Assembly: GCA_900770705.1 (NCBI GenBank)
Contig: CAAGLF010000069.1
Span: forward strand, 1 to 12,356
Source of the DNA: Bacteroidaceae bacterium
GTDB lineage: Bacteria > Bacteroidota > Bacteroidia > Bacteroidales > Bacteroidaceae
Direction of reading: 5' to 3'
Length of the DNA: 12,356 nt
Shown: in pieces, positions 6,041 through 12,356 of the stretch
How the letters are laid out: each line of letters starts with the position of its first letter
Position numbering within the stretch: position 1 is the first letter of the stretch
Notes under the pieces: generated by a model
Database searches by the model: none
Told to the model about the DNA's origin: nothing
What the model saw: only the letters and a program-made list of their open reading frames with translations
Position numbers and translations under genes: made by a program

Positions 6041-6063
6041 TACATTTGTGCGAAATATCACAA
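6041..6063 (+). promoter_or_regulatory. maeB -7 box with overlapping palindromic operator-like site
   Basis: The -7 box TACATTTG (6041-6048) matches TAnnTTTG; no good -33 box is visible at the right distance, which would fit an activator-dependent promoter. Overlapping it and the predicted transcription start is an inverted repeat TTGTG (6046-6050), 8 bp, CACAA (6059-6063). Read as TGTGC-N6-TCACA it differs by one base from the CRP-type palindrome TGTGA-N6-TCACA. Either the adjacent TetR protein or a Crp/Fnr-family protein could bind here. Confidence 0.5.
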
Positions 6064-6083
6064 CCTAAACTATATATGTTCTT

Positions 6084-8381
6084 ATGGTAAAAATCACGAA
6101 AGAGGCCGCCCTGCACTATCACGAAACGGGCAAGCCGGGAAAAATCGAAGTGGTCCCCACCAAGCCCTATCGCACGCAGACCGACCTCTCGCTGGCGTAC
6201 TCGCCCGGCGTGGCGGAGCCTTGTCTGGAGATTCAGAAGAATCCGCACGACGCCTATCGCTACACGAATAAGGGAAATCTCGTGGCCGTCATCAGTAATG
6301 GAACGGCCGTGCTCGGACTGGGCGACATCGGCGCGATGAGCGGCAAGCCCGTGATGGAAGGCAAGAGCCTGCTCTTCAAAATTTATGCCGGCGTCGACGC
6401 CTTCGACATCGAGCTCGACGAAAAAGATCCTGATCGATTCATACAGGCCGTCAAGGCCATTGCGCCTACCTTCGGCGGAATCAATCTGGAGGATATAAAG
6501 GCGCCGGAGTGTTTCGAGATAGAGCGGCGCCTCAAGGCCGAGCTGGACATCCCGGTTATGCACGACGACCAGCACGGCACGGCCATCATCTCGTGCGCCG
6601 GCCTGCTCAACGCACTCGACGTGGCAGGCAAGAAAATCGAGGAGGCCCGTATCGTCGTCAACGGAGCTGGAGCGGCGGCCATCAGCTGCACGCGGCTCTA
6701 CTGCTCCTTCGGCGCGCGCCGCGAGAATATCGTCATGCTCGACTCCAAGGGCGTCATCAGCGCCGACCGCCCCGGACTGACGGAGCAGAAGCGGGAGTTT
6801 GCCACCCGGCGTACCGATATACATACGCTGGCTGAGGCCGTGGTGGGGGCCGACGTGTTCGTAGGACTCTCCAAGGGCAACGTCCTGACGCAGGATATGG
6901 TGCGCTCGATGGCCGAGAAACCCATCATCTTCGCGCTGGCCAACCCCGAACCCGAGATTACCTACGAGGCTGCCAAGGCGGCCAGGCCCGACGTGCTGAT
7001 GAGCACCGGCCGTACGGACTACCCCAACCAGATAAACAATGTCATAGGCTTCCCCTACATCTTCCGCGGAGCCCTCGATACCGCCGCACGGGCCATCAAC
7101 GAGGAGATGAAGATGGCCGCCGTGAGAGCCATCGCCGACCTGGCACGACGTCCGGTGCCCGATATCGTGAACAGGACCTATCATGTGAGAAACTTCACCT
7201 TCGGGCCCGACTACTTCATACCGAAACCTGTCGACCCGCGACTCATCACCGATGTGTCGATGGCCGTGGCAAAAGCCGCCATGGAGAGCGGAGTGGCGCG
7301 CAAGCCCATAGAAGACTGGAAAGCCTACCGCCAGCGGCTGCGCGAGCTGATGGGCCAGGAGAGCAAGTTCACGCAGAACCTCTACGACACGGCCCGGCTC
7401 GACCCCAAACGTGTGGTTTTCGCCGAAGGCACGCACCCCACGATGCTCGAGGCGGCCATCAGGGCCAAAGCCGAGGGGATATGCCGCCCCATACTGCTGG
7501 GCAACGACGAGCAGATACGCCGCATGGCCAAAGAGATGGACCTGAGCCTCGAAGGAGTGGAGATACTCAACCTCCGCAACGACTCGCAGAACGAACGACG
7601 GCTCCACTATGCAGAAGTGCTGGCCCGGAAGATGCAGCGGAAGGGCTACACCCTGCAGGAGGCTATCGACAAAATGTACGAACGCAACTACTTCGGAATG
7701 ATGATGGTGGAGACAGGCGACGCCGATGCCTTCATCACGGGACTCTACACCAAGTACTCGAACACCATCAAGGTGGCGAACGAAGTGATAGGCATACGGC
7801 CCGGATACAACCACTTCGGCACTATGCACCTCATCAATAGCAAGAAGGGCATTTACTTCATAGCCGACACCCTCATCAACAGGCATCCCGACACCGAGGC
7901 ACTGCTCGACATCGCGAAACTTGCGGCGTCGACCGTGCGTTTCTTCAACAGAACACCGGTTATCGCTATGCTCTCGTACTCCAACTTCGGCACTGACACC
8001 GAGGGAAGTGCCGCCAAGGTGCACGACGTCATAGAGCGCCTCCACACCGAGTACCCCGACCTGGCCATCGACGGAGAAATGCAGGTGAACTTCGCCCTCG
8101 ACAGGGAGCTGCGCGACGACAAGTTCCCCTTCACCCGCCTGAAGGGACTGGATGTCAACACACTGGTGTTCCCCAACCTGACCTCGGCCAACTCCTCGTA
8201 CAAGATGATCAAGTCGATGCTCGAGGAAGGCGAGGTGGTGGGACCCATACAGATGGGACTGAACAAGCCCATCCACTTCACCGACTTCGAAAGCTCCGTG
8301 CGCGACATCGTGAACATCACGGCCGTGGCCGTCATCGACGCCATCGTGGAGCAGAAGAAGCGTACGGCCGGGAACGCCTGA
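6084..8381 (+). CDS. maeB: NADP-dependent malic enzyme with C-terminal phosphotransacetylase-like domain (MaeB type)
   Basis: A 765-residue hybrid malic enzyme of normal MaeB length. It oxidatively decarboxylates malate to pyruvate, normally with NADP, in the cytoplasm. The N-terminal malic-enzyme half shows the conserved tyrosine Y39 (LAYSPGVAEPC), the SNGTAVLGLGDIG block at 71-83, catalytic lysine K94, metal ligands E136, D137 and D162 (in NLEDIKAPE and VMHDDQHGTA), the nucleotide-binding GAGAAA at 194-199 and NPEPEI at 287-292. From about residue 435 to the end is a phosphotransacetylase-like domain, which in characterised MaeB proteins is allosteric and senses acetyl-CoA rather than being catalytic. 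The start at 6084 yields the canonical MVKITKEAALxYH N-terminus. A four-codon reading frame, ATG at 6076 to TAA at 6088-6090, overlaps the start. It is monocistronic, divergent from the TetR gene and convergent with the DUF554 gene. Cofactor preference is inferred from the family. Confidence 0.96.
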   Translation: MVKITKEAALHYHETGKPGKIEVVPTKPYRTQTDLSLAYSPGVAEPCLEIQKNPHDAYRYTNKGNLVAVISNGTAVLGLGDIGAMSGKPVMEGKSLLFKIYAGVDAFDIELDEKDPDRFIQAVKAIAPTFGGINLEDIKAPECFEIERRLKAELDIPVMHDDQHGTAIISCAGLLNALDVAGKKIEEARIVVNGAGAAAISCTRLYCSFGARRENIVMLDSKGVISADRPGLTEQKREFATRRTDIHTLAEAVVGADVFVGLSKGNVLTQDMVRSMAEKPIIFALANPEPEITYEAAKAARPDVLMSTGRTDYPNQINNVIGFPYIFRGALDTAARAINEEMKMAAVRAIADLARRPVPDIVNRTYHVRNFTFGPDYFIPKPVDPRLITDVSMAVAKAAMESGVARKPIEDWKAYRQRLRELMGQESKFTQNLYDTARLDPKRVVFAEGTHPTMLEAAIRAKAEGICRPILLGNDEQIRRMAKEMDLSLEGVEILNLRNDSQNERRLHYAEVLARKMQRKGYTLQEAIDKMYERNYFGMMMVETGDADAFITGLYTKYSNTIKVANEVIGIRPGYNHFGTMHLINSKKGIYFIADTLINRHPDTEALLDIAKLAASTVRFFNRTPVIAMLSYSNFGTDTEGSAAKVHDVIERLHTEYPDLAIDGEMQVNFALDRELRDDKFPFTRLKGLDVNTLVFPNLTSANSSYKMIKSMLEEGEVVGPIQMGLNKPIHFTDFESSVRDIVNITAVAVIDAIVEQKKRTAGNA

Positions 8382-8421
8382 AATACTGCGGCCGCACGAA
8401 AAACTGCGGAGCCGAAAAGAA

Positions 8422-8463
8422 AAATTACAGCCGCGACAGTCTCAGCTGCCGCGGCTGTAATTT
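8422..8463. terminator. Hairpin terminator between convergent maeB and DUF554 genes
   Basis: A perfect 14-bp stem: AAATTACAGCCGCG (8422-8435) with CGCGGCTGTAATTT (8450-8463), loop of 14 nt. On the minus strand the stem is followed by TTTTTCTTTTC, a good U-tract for the DUF554 gene. On the plus strand only TTTGTAT follows, so termination of maeB there may be weaker. Confidence 0.8.
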
Positions 8464-8481
8464 GTATAGCCACTGCGCCCG

Positions 8482-9165
8482 CTACGTCAGCAGGTCCTTG
8501 AAGAAGAAGAAGAGCATAGGGAGCAGCAGCGCCGGTAGCAGGTTGATGGTCTTGCAGTCCTTGATGTTCATCACGCCCAGGCCGGCCGCAGCCATCAGCA
8601 CGCCGCCCACGATGGATACCTCGGCAATGAGCGCCTCGGAGATGAAGCTCTGCGACACTTTGGCTATCAGGTAAATGCCTTCCTGCCAGAGAAAGACCAC
8701 GATAGCCGTGAGCGCCACGCCGAAGCCATAGCTCGAGGCCACCACCACCATCGTCACGAGGTTCAGGGTGGCCAGTGTCATCAGGTAAGTGCTGTCGCCC
8801 TTGAGCGCATAGAGCACGGGACCCATCATCGAGAGCGTGCCGACGCAGCAGAGCAGCACGGAAGTGGTGATTCCCTTGGTCAGATCCGAGCCGCGCGACA
8901 CCTTCTGCGTGGCTTTCTCCATCCGCTGGTCGAGGCGGAGCACCGTGCCGATTAAGCCGCCCAGCGAGAGGCAGAAGATGAAGAGCACGGGGTAGGCCGA
9001 CTGGGCCATATTCGACATCGCAACGTTGATACCCAGCACGAGAGCTGCCAGTCCCATCGCCGTGTTCAGCACTTGCACGTATTTCTCCGCTATGCCCCGC
9101 TTGGCCAGCGCGCCTATGGCACTGCCGGCTACGACGGCCACGGCGTTCAGTATGAATACAAACAT
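8482..9165 (-). CDS. DUF554 family integral membrane protein
   Basis: A 227-residue polytopic membrane protein. The family, which includes E. coli YqgA and B. subtilis YdfK, has no established function and is annotated as a putative membrane or transport protein. Family-like features are the N-terminal helix with NAVAVVAGSAIGAL (7-20), LNTAMGLAALVLGI at 33-46, the SLGGLIGTVLRLD segment at 67-79, the glycine-rich CCVGTLSMMGPV at 106-117, and a very hydrophobic end LLPALLLPMLFFFF. About seven membrane segments can be drawn at 2-20, 33-50, 58-76, 98-120, 128-165 (two) and 180-222 (one or two). The start at 9165 was preferred to the in-frame ATG at 9255 because the extra 30 residues are arginine-rich and unlike the family. 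It lies 156 nt after alaS with no clear promoter, so read-through from alaS is likely. Confidence 0.9.
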   Translation of the reverse strand: MFVFILNAVAVVAGSAIGALAKRGIAEKYVQVLNTAMGLAALVLGINVAMSNMAQSAYPVLFIFCLSLGGLIGTVLRLDQRMEKATQKVSRGSDLTKGITTSVLLCCVGTLSMMGPVLYALKGDSTYLMTLATLNLVTMVVVASSYGFGVALTAIVVFLWQEGIYLIAKVSQSFISEALIAEVSIVGGVLMAAAGLGVMNIKDCKTINLLPALLLPMLFFFFKDLLT

Positions 9166-9224
9166 ATTGGGTAATTGTAGGTTAAGTAGATTTTCCGCCT
9201 GCCTGCGCCGCCTCCTGACGGCAG

Positions 9225-9286
9225 GGCGCCGGACCTTCCTCTGACCGCGCGTCACTTGCGGGGCACGCAGGGGAATGTCCGGCGCC
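9225..9286. repeat. 15-bp inverted repeat between alaS and the DUF554 gene
   Basis: GGCGCCGGACCTTCC (9225-9239) pairs with GGAATGTCCGGCGCC (9272-9286), 14 of 15 positions, around a 32-nt loop. It occupies the middle of the 156-nt gap. No T-run follows on the minus strand, so it may be a partial terminator, an attenuator or an mRNA-stability hairpin between the two genes. Confidence 0.55.
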
Positions 9287-9321
9287 GCTCTGTCGGAAAA
9301 GGAGGGCCGGCAGGGGTTGCG

Positions 9322-11949
9322 TCAGAGTCCGGCGATTTCCACCACCTTGTTGACAGCCGCTTCCAGGCCGCTGGCGTCCTTACCGCCGGCCGTGGCGAAG
9401 TGGGGAGCGCCGCCACCGCCGCCCTTGATGAGGCGGGCAGCTTCGCGTACCATCTGTCCTGCGTTCCAGCCGCGGCTTTCTATGAGGTTGCGGCTCAGCA
9501 TGACGGTGAGCAGCGGCTTGCCTTCGTGCGTCGAGCCGAGCACACAAAGCGTGTCTTCGAGCAGTGTGCCGGAAATCTGGAATGCCAGGTCCTTCACCGC
9601 ATCGGGCGACACGGAAGTGGGGATGACGGACTTCACGAGTCGTATGCCGCCCTTCTCGACGGCGCTTTGCACCAGCTTGTCGCGCAGGTGCTGCACTCGC
9701 TCCTTCACATAGCCTTCCACCTGGTGCCGCAGCTCCTCGTTCTCCTCGATGGAGCGGCGGATGGCGGTCGTGAGGTCCTTGGCATTGTTGAAGAACTGGC
9801 GCAGATTGTCGAGTATGTCCTCCATAGCATAGACGCTCTCCTCGGCACGGCTGCCGGTCACGGCTTCAATGCGTCGTATGCCGGCTGCCACGCTGCTCTC
9901 GCTCACTATGCGGATGAGCCCCAGGCGGCCGGTGCTGTGTGCATGGCAGCCGCCGCAGAACTCTACGCTGCGGCCGAACTGTACGACGCGCACCCGGTCG
10001 CCATACTTCTCGCCGAAGAGGGCGATGGCTCCCAGGCGGCGGGCCTCCTCAATGGGCAGGTCGCGGTGTTCTTCGAGGGGAATGTCTTCTCGGATGCGGC
10101 GGTTGACAATGCGTTCTACCTGGCGGAGCTCCTCGGGCGTCACCTTCTGGAAGTGGGAGAAGTCGAAACGCAGGTATTCCGGCGTGACAAGCGAGCCTTT
10201 CTGCTCTACGTGCGTGCCGAGCACCTCACGCAGTGCCTGGTCGAGCAGGTGGGTGGCCGTGTGGTTGGCCTCGCAGGCGCGGCGTGCATCGGTGTCGACG
10301 ACGGCGCGGAAGGCCGCTTCGGGGTGTTGCGGCAGCTGGCGGGTGAGGTGGACGGGCAGATTGTTCTCGCGCTTGGTGTCGAAAATCTCCAGAGCTTCGC
10401 TGGCGTTCTCCAGCTTGCCGTGGTCGCCCACCTGACCGCCCATTTCGGCGTAGAAGGGCGTGCGGTCGAGCACAAGTTCGTAGTACGACTGTTTCTTCTG
10501 CTCCACCTTTCGGTATTTCAGGATGCGGCAGTCGGCTTCCGTGGCGTCCCATCCCACAAATTCTGTCTCGCCTTCGCCGATGACCTGCCAGTCGCCGGTC
10601 TCGCGCGTGGCAGCGCCGCGGGCACGCTCTTTCTGCTGCTGCATTTCAGCGTTGAAGGCTTCCTCGTCCACCTTCAGGCCCTGCTCCTCGCAGATGAGCT
10701 CGGTCAAGTCGAGCGGGAAGCCGTAGGTATCGAAAAGGGTGAAGGCTTCGCGTCCGTCGACCGTGGCCTTGCCGTCCTTTTTGGTGCGTGCGATAACGCC
10801 GTCGAGGAGCTGGATGCCGGTGGCCAGTGTGCGCAGGAAGGCGTCCTCCTCCTCCTTGATGACGCGGCTGATGAGGCCCTCTTGCGCCTTCAGCTCGGGG
10901 TAAGCTTCGCCCATCTCCTCCACCAGCGTGGGCAGCAGGCGGTAGACGAAGGCTTCGCGCTGCGCGAGGAAGGTGTATGCATAGCGTACGGCGCGGCGCA
11001 ATATGCGGCGGATGACGTAGCCGGCCTTGGCGTTGCCCGGCAGCTGGCCGTCGGCAATCGAGAAGCTGATGGCACGCAAGTGGTCGGCCACGACGCGCAT
11101 GGCGATGTCGCGCTGCTCGTCCTCGCCGTAGGCATAACCGCTGAGTTCGGCTATCTTGCGGATGATGGGCTGGAAGACATCCGTGTCGTAGTTCGACCTC
11201 TTGCCCTGCATGACGGCGCAAAGGCGCTCGAAGCCCATACCCGTGTCGATCACCTTGGCCGGCAGCGGTTCGAGCGAGCCGTCGGCCTTGCGGTTGTACT
11301 GCATAAAGACAAGGTTCCATATCTCGATCACTTGCGGATGGTCCTTGTTCACCAGCTCACGGCCGCTCACCTGCTGCTTTTCTTCCTCCGGGCGGATGTC
11401 GATGTGTATCTCCGAACACGGACCGCAGGGCCCCGTGTCGCCCATCTCCCAGAAATTGTCGTGCTTGTTGCCGTTGATGATATGGTCCTTCGGGAAAAAC
11501 TTTTCCCAGATGGCAGCCGCCTCGTCGTCGCGGCCCAGGCCGTCCTCACGGGCACCCTCGAAAACCGTCACGTAGAGGTTCGTCTTGTCGATTTTCAGCA
11601 CATCCACGAGGAACTGGTAAGCCCAGGTGATGGCCTCTTCCTTGAAGTAATCGCCAAAGCTCCAGTTGCCCAGCATTTCGAACATAGTATGGTGGTACGT
11701 GTCGCGGCCCACCTCCTCCAGGTCGTTGTGCTTGCCGCTCACGCGCAGGCACTTCTGCGAGTCCGTCTGGCGCCGGCACTTCGGCTCGGCGTGCCCGAGG
11801 ATAATATCCTTGAACTGGTTCATACCCGCGTTGGTGAACATCAGCGTTGGGTCGTCCTTGATAACCATCGGAGCCGACGGCACAATCAGGTGCCCCTGCT
11901 CCTTGAAAAATTGCTTGAAAGCTTCTCGAATTTCGTTGGCAGTCATCAT
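9322..11949 (-). CDS. alaS: Alanyl-tRNA synthetase
   Basis: An 875-residue class II synthetase of normal length that charges tRNA-Ala and clears mischarged Ser and Gly. The catalytic domain covers about residues 1-240, with the typical opening EIREAFKQFF, motif-1 region PSAPMVIKDDPTLMFTNAGM at 24-43, TYHHTMFEMLGNWSFGDYF at 84-102 and DTGMGFERL at 235-243. The tRNA-recognition region follows to about 440. The editing domain carries the zinc ligands H563 and H567 (HTATH), C665 and H669, in the motif CGGCH where many AlaRS have CGGTH. The C-terminal C-Ala domain ends with the Gly-rich GGGGGAPHFATAGGKD block. Translation could begin at either of two adjacent ATG codons (11949 or 11946). The promoter is about 55 nt upstream; the DUF554 gene follows, probably in the same transcript. 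The gene contains no TTA, CTA or TCA codon. Confidence 0.98.
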   Translation of the reverse strand: MMTANEIREAFKQFFKEQGHLIVPSAPMVIKDDPTLMFTNAGMNQFKDIILGHAEPKCRRQTDSQKCLRVSGKHNDLEEVGRDTYHHTMFEMLGNWSFGDYFKEEAITWAYQFLVDVLKIDKTNLYVTVFEGAREDGLGRDDEAAAIWEKFFPKDHIINGNKHDNFWEMGDTGPCGPCSEIHIDIRPEEEKQQVSGRELVNKDHPQVIEIWNLVFMQYNRKADGSLEPLPAKVIDTGMGFERLCAVMQGKRSNYDTDVFQPIIRKIAELSGYAYGEDEQRDIAMRVVADHLRAISFSIADGQLPGNAKAGYVIRRILRRAVRYAYTFLAQREAFVYRLLPTLVEEMGEAYPELKAQEGLISRVIKEEEDAFLRTLATGIQLLDGVIARTKKDGKATVDGREAFTLFDTYGFPLDLTELICEEQGLKVDEEAFNAEMQQQKERARGAATRETGDWQVIGEGETEFVGWDATEADCRILKYRKVEQKKQSYYELVLDRTPFYAEMGGQVGDHGKLENASEALEIFDTKRENNLPVHLTRQLPQHPEAAFRAVVDTDARRACEANHTATHLLDQALREVLGTHVEQKGSLVTPEYLRFDFSHFQKVTPEELRQVERIVNRRIREDIPLEEHRDLPIEEARRLGAIALFGEKYGDRVRVVQFGRSVEFCGGCHAHSTGRLGLIRIVSESSVAAGIRRIEAVTGSRAEESVYAMEDILDNLRQFFNNAKDLTTAIRRSIEENEELRHQVEGYVKERVQHLRDKLVQSAVEKGGIRLVKSVIPTSVSPDAVKDLAFQISGTLLEDTLCVLGSTHEGKPLLTVMLSRNLIESRGWNAGQMVREAARLIKGGGGGAPHFATAGGKDASGLEAAVNKVVEIAGL

Positions 11950-12009
11950 TTTTTATAAGTTGTATCGTTTATAATTCTTGCAGCAAACAGGCCTTCGCCT
12001 AAATCCGCG

Positions 12010-12017
12010 CAAAGTTA
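12010..12017 (-). promoter_or_regulatory. Predicted alaS promoter, -7 box
   Basis: On the minus strand TAACTTTG (12010-12017) matches TAnnTTTG exactly. The -33 box is less clear: TTGG at 12040-12043 would need a 22-bp spacer. The predicted transcription start near 12003 leaves a leader of about 54 nt, with no T-box or other riboswitch-like structure in it. Confidence 0.6.
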
Positions 12018-12213
12018 CGTATATTTTTTGAAAAGAAAGCCAATAAGCCCCCTAATATCGCCGCCGGCGGCATTTCCCGTATGCAGAAGACTGATACGCG
12101 GAACAACGGCGGCCCAAAAAAGATCTCCCGGCCTCGAAAAAAAAACTTCTGCCGCAGAAATATCTCCTACAGCCCCCATATTTCCGCCGCAAAAACAAGA
12201 AAAAACCGCCAGA
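12018..12213. other. Non-coding spacer between the alaS and tRNA-Pro promoters
   Basis: Most of the 348-nt gene-free stretch between alaS and tRNA-Pro. It holds no credible coding sequence. Visible items are the 12-bp palindrome GCCGCCGGCGGC (12060-12071), one decamer CCGCAGAAAT (12152-12161) that forms a small palindrome TTCTGC-C-GCAGAA with the preceding bases, and several A-runs (12116-12121, 12137-12145, 12191-12205 region) upstream of the tRNA promoter. Confidence 0.5.
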
Positions 12214-12245
12214 TTTGGCCGGAAAGAAAAAAAGTGCTACCTTCG
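12214..12245 (+). promoter_or_regulatory. Predicted promoter of tRNA-Pro
   Basis: A perfect -33 box TTTG (12214-12217) is separated by exactly 20 bp from TACCTTCG (12238-12245), which differs from TAnnTTTG at one base. Predicted transcription start is near 12252, about 46 nt before the tRNA. Confidence 0.65.
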
Positions 12246-12297
12246 CGTCCGATTTCGCCGACGGCCCTACCGCGCGCCGCCGCCGGAGTTCACCACT

Positions 12298-12356
12298 CGG
12301 GGTGTAGCGCAGTCCGGTTAGCGCACCTGCTTTGGGAGCAGGGGGTCGAAGGTTCG
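12298..12356 (+). tRNA. tRNA-Pro (anticodon TGG), truncated by window edge
   Basis: The first 59 nt are present. The acceptor strand is CGGGGTG (12298-12304). The D arm is GCGC-AGTCCGGTTA-GCGC, and the anticodon arm CCTGC-TTTGGGA-GCAGG puts TGG at 12333-12335. The T arm begins with GAAGG-TTCG at the right edge. The 3' half of the T arm and the acceptor 3' strand lie outside the window. Confidence 0.93.

Noticed and set aside
5997..8276. 759-residue open frame on the minus strand opposite maeB
   Set aside because: In-register shadow of maeB with low-complexity His/Val/Gly-rich translation; it also crosses the maeB promoter.
9166..9255. Longer start of the DUF554 protein at 9255
   Set aside because: The added 30 residues are Arg-rich and unlike the hydrophobic N-terminus of the family.
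9256..11958. 900-residue open frame on the plus strand opposite alaS
   Set aside because: It is the exact in-register complement of alaS, whose protein is unmistakable, and its translation resembles no family. It is a by-product of codon usage.
11950..12009. T-box or other aminoacyl-tRNA-sensing leader for alaS
   Set aside because: The leader is about 54 nt, AT-rich and lacks any specifier-loop or antiterminator structure.
1..12356. CRISPR array, insertion sequence, prophage or defence gene
   Set aside because: No regularly spaced 20-40 nt repeats, transposase or integrase motifs, or toxin/antitoxin-like pairs were found on either strand.

Overview
The window is an ordinary core-genome segment of a GC-rich member of the Bacteroidota, most likely the order Bacteroidales; the genus cannot be fixed from sequence alone. 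Three things support this. Seven transcription units are preceded by the Bacteroidota promoter signature: a -7 box TAnnTTTG, in most cases with a TTTG/TTG-like -33 box about 20 bp upstream. Start codons lack strong Shine-Dalgarno sequences and often follow A-rich stretches. Gene neighbourhoods such as DUF721-recF and a membrane TPR protein beside ribH also look Bacteroidales-like.

Layout. At the left edge is the 5' end of a DUF721 (DciA-like) gene, with recF just upstream of it on the same minus strand. A 429-nt intergenic region carries divergent promoters for recF and for a membrane-anchored TPR protein. The TPR gene has an unusually long structured leader with four phased copies of a decamer. 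Its terminator is followed by ribH (lumazine synthase), tRNA-Tyr(GTA) and the RNase P RNA gene rnpB on the plus strand. These converge on radA (minus), with a 23-bp perfect hairpin between rnpB and radA. Upstream of radA, and probably in the same transcript, is a TetR-family regulator. The regulator is divergent from a 765-residue hybrid malic enzyme (maeB, malic enzyme plus phosphotransacetylase-like domain). maeB converges on a DUF554 membrane protein with a shared hairpin terminator between them. The DUF554 gene lies downstream of alaS, and the window closes with the first 59 nt of tRNA-Pro(TGG).

How it fits together. The genes cover DNA replication and repair (DUF721, RecF, RadA), translation and RNA processing (AlaRS, tRNA-Tyr, tRNA-Pro, RNase P RNA), flavin synthesis (RibH) and central carbon metabolism (MaeB). 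There is no mobile element, CRISPR array, phage gene or defence system. I found no convincing undescribed multi-gene system. The observations worth a second look are non-coding: the decamer array in the TPR-gene leader, a probable tRNA-Tyr/rnpB co-transcript, the U-tract-less long hairpin after rnpB, and a CRP-like palindrome over the maeB promoter.
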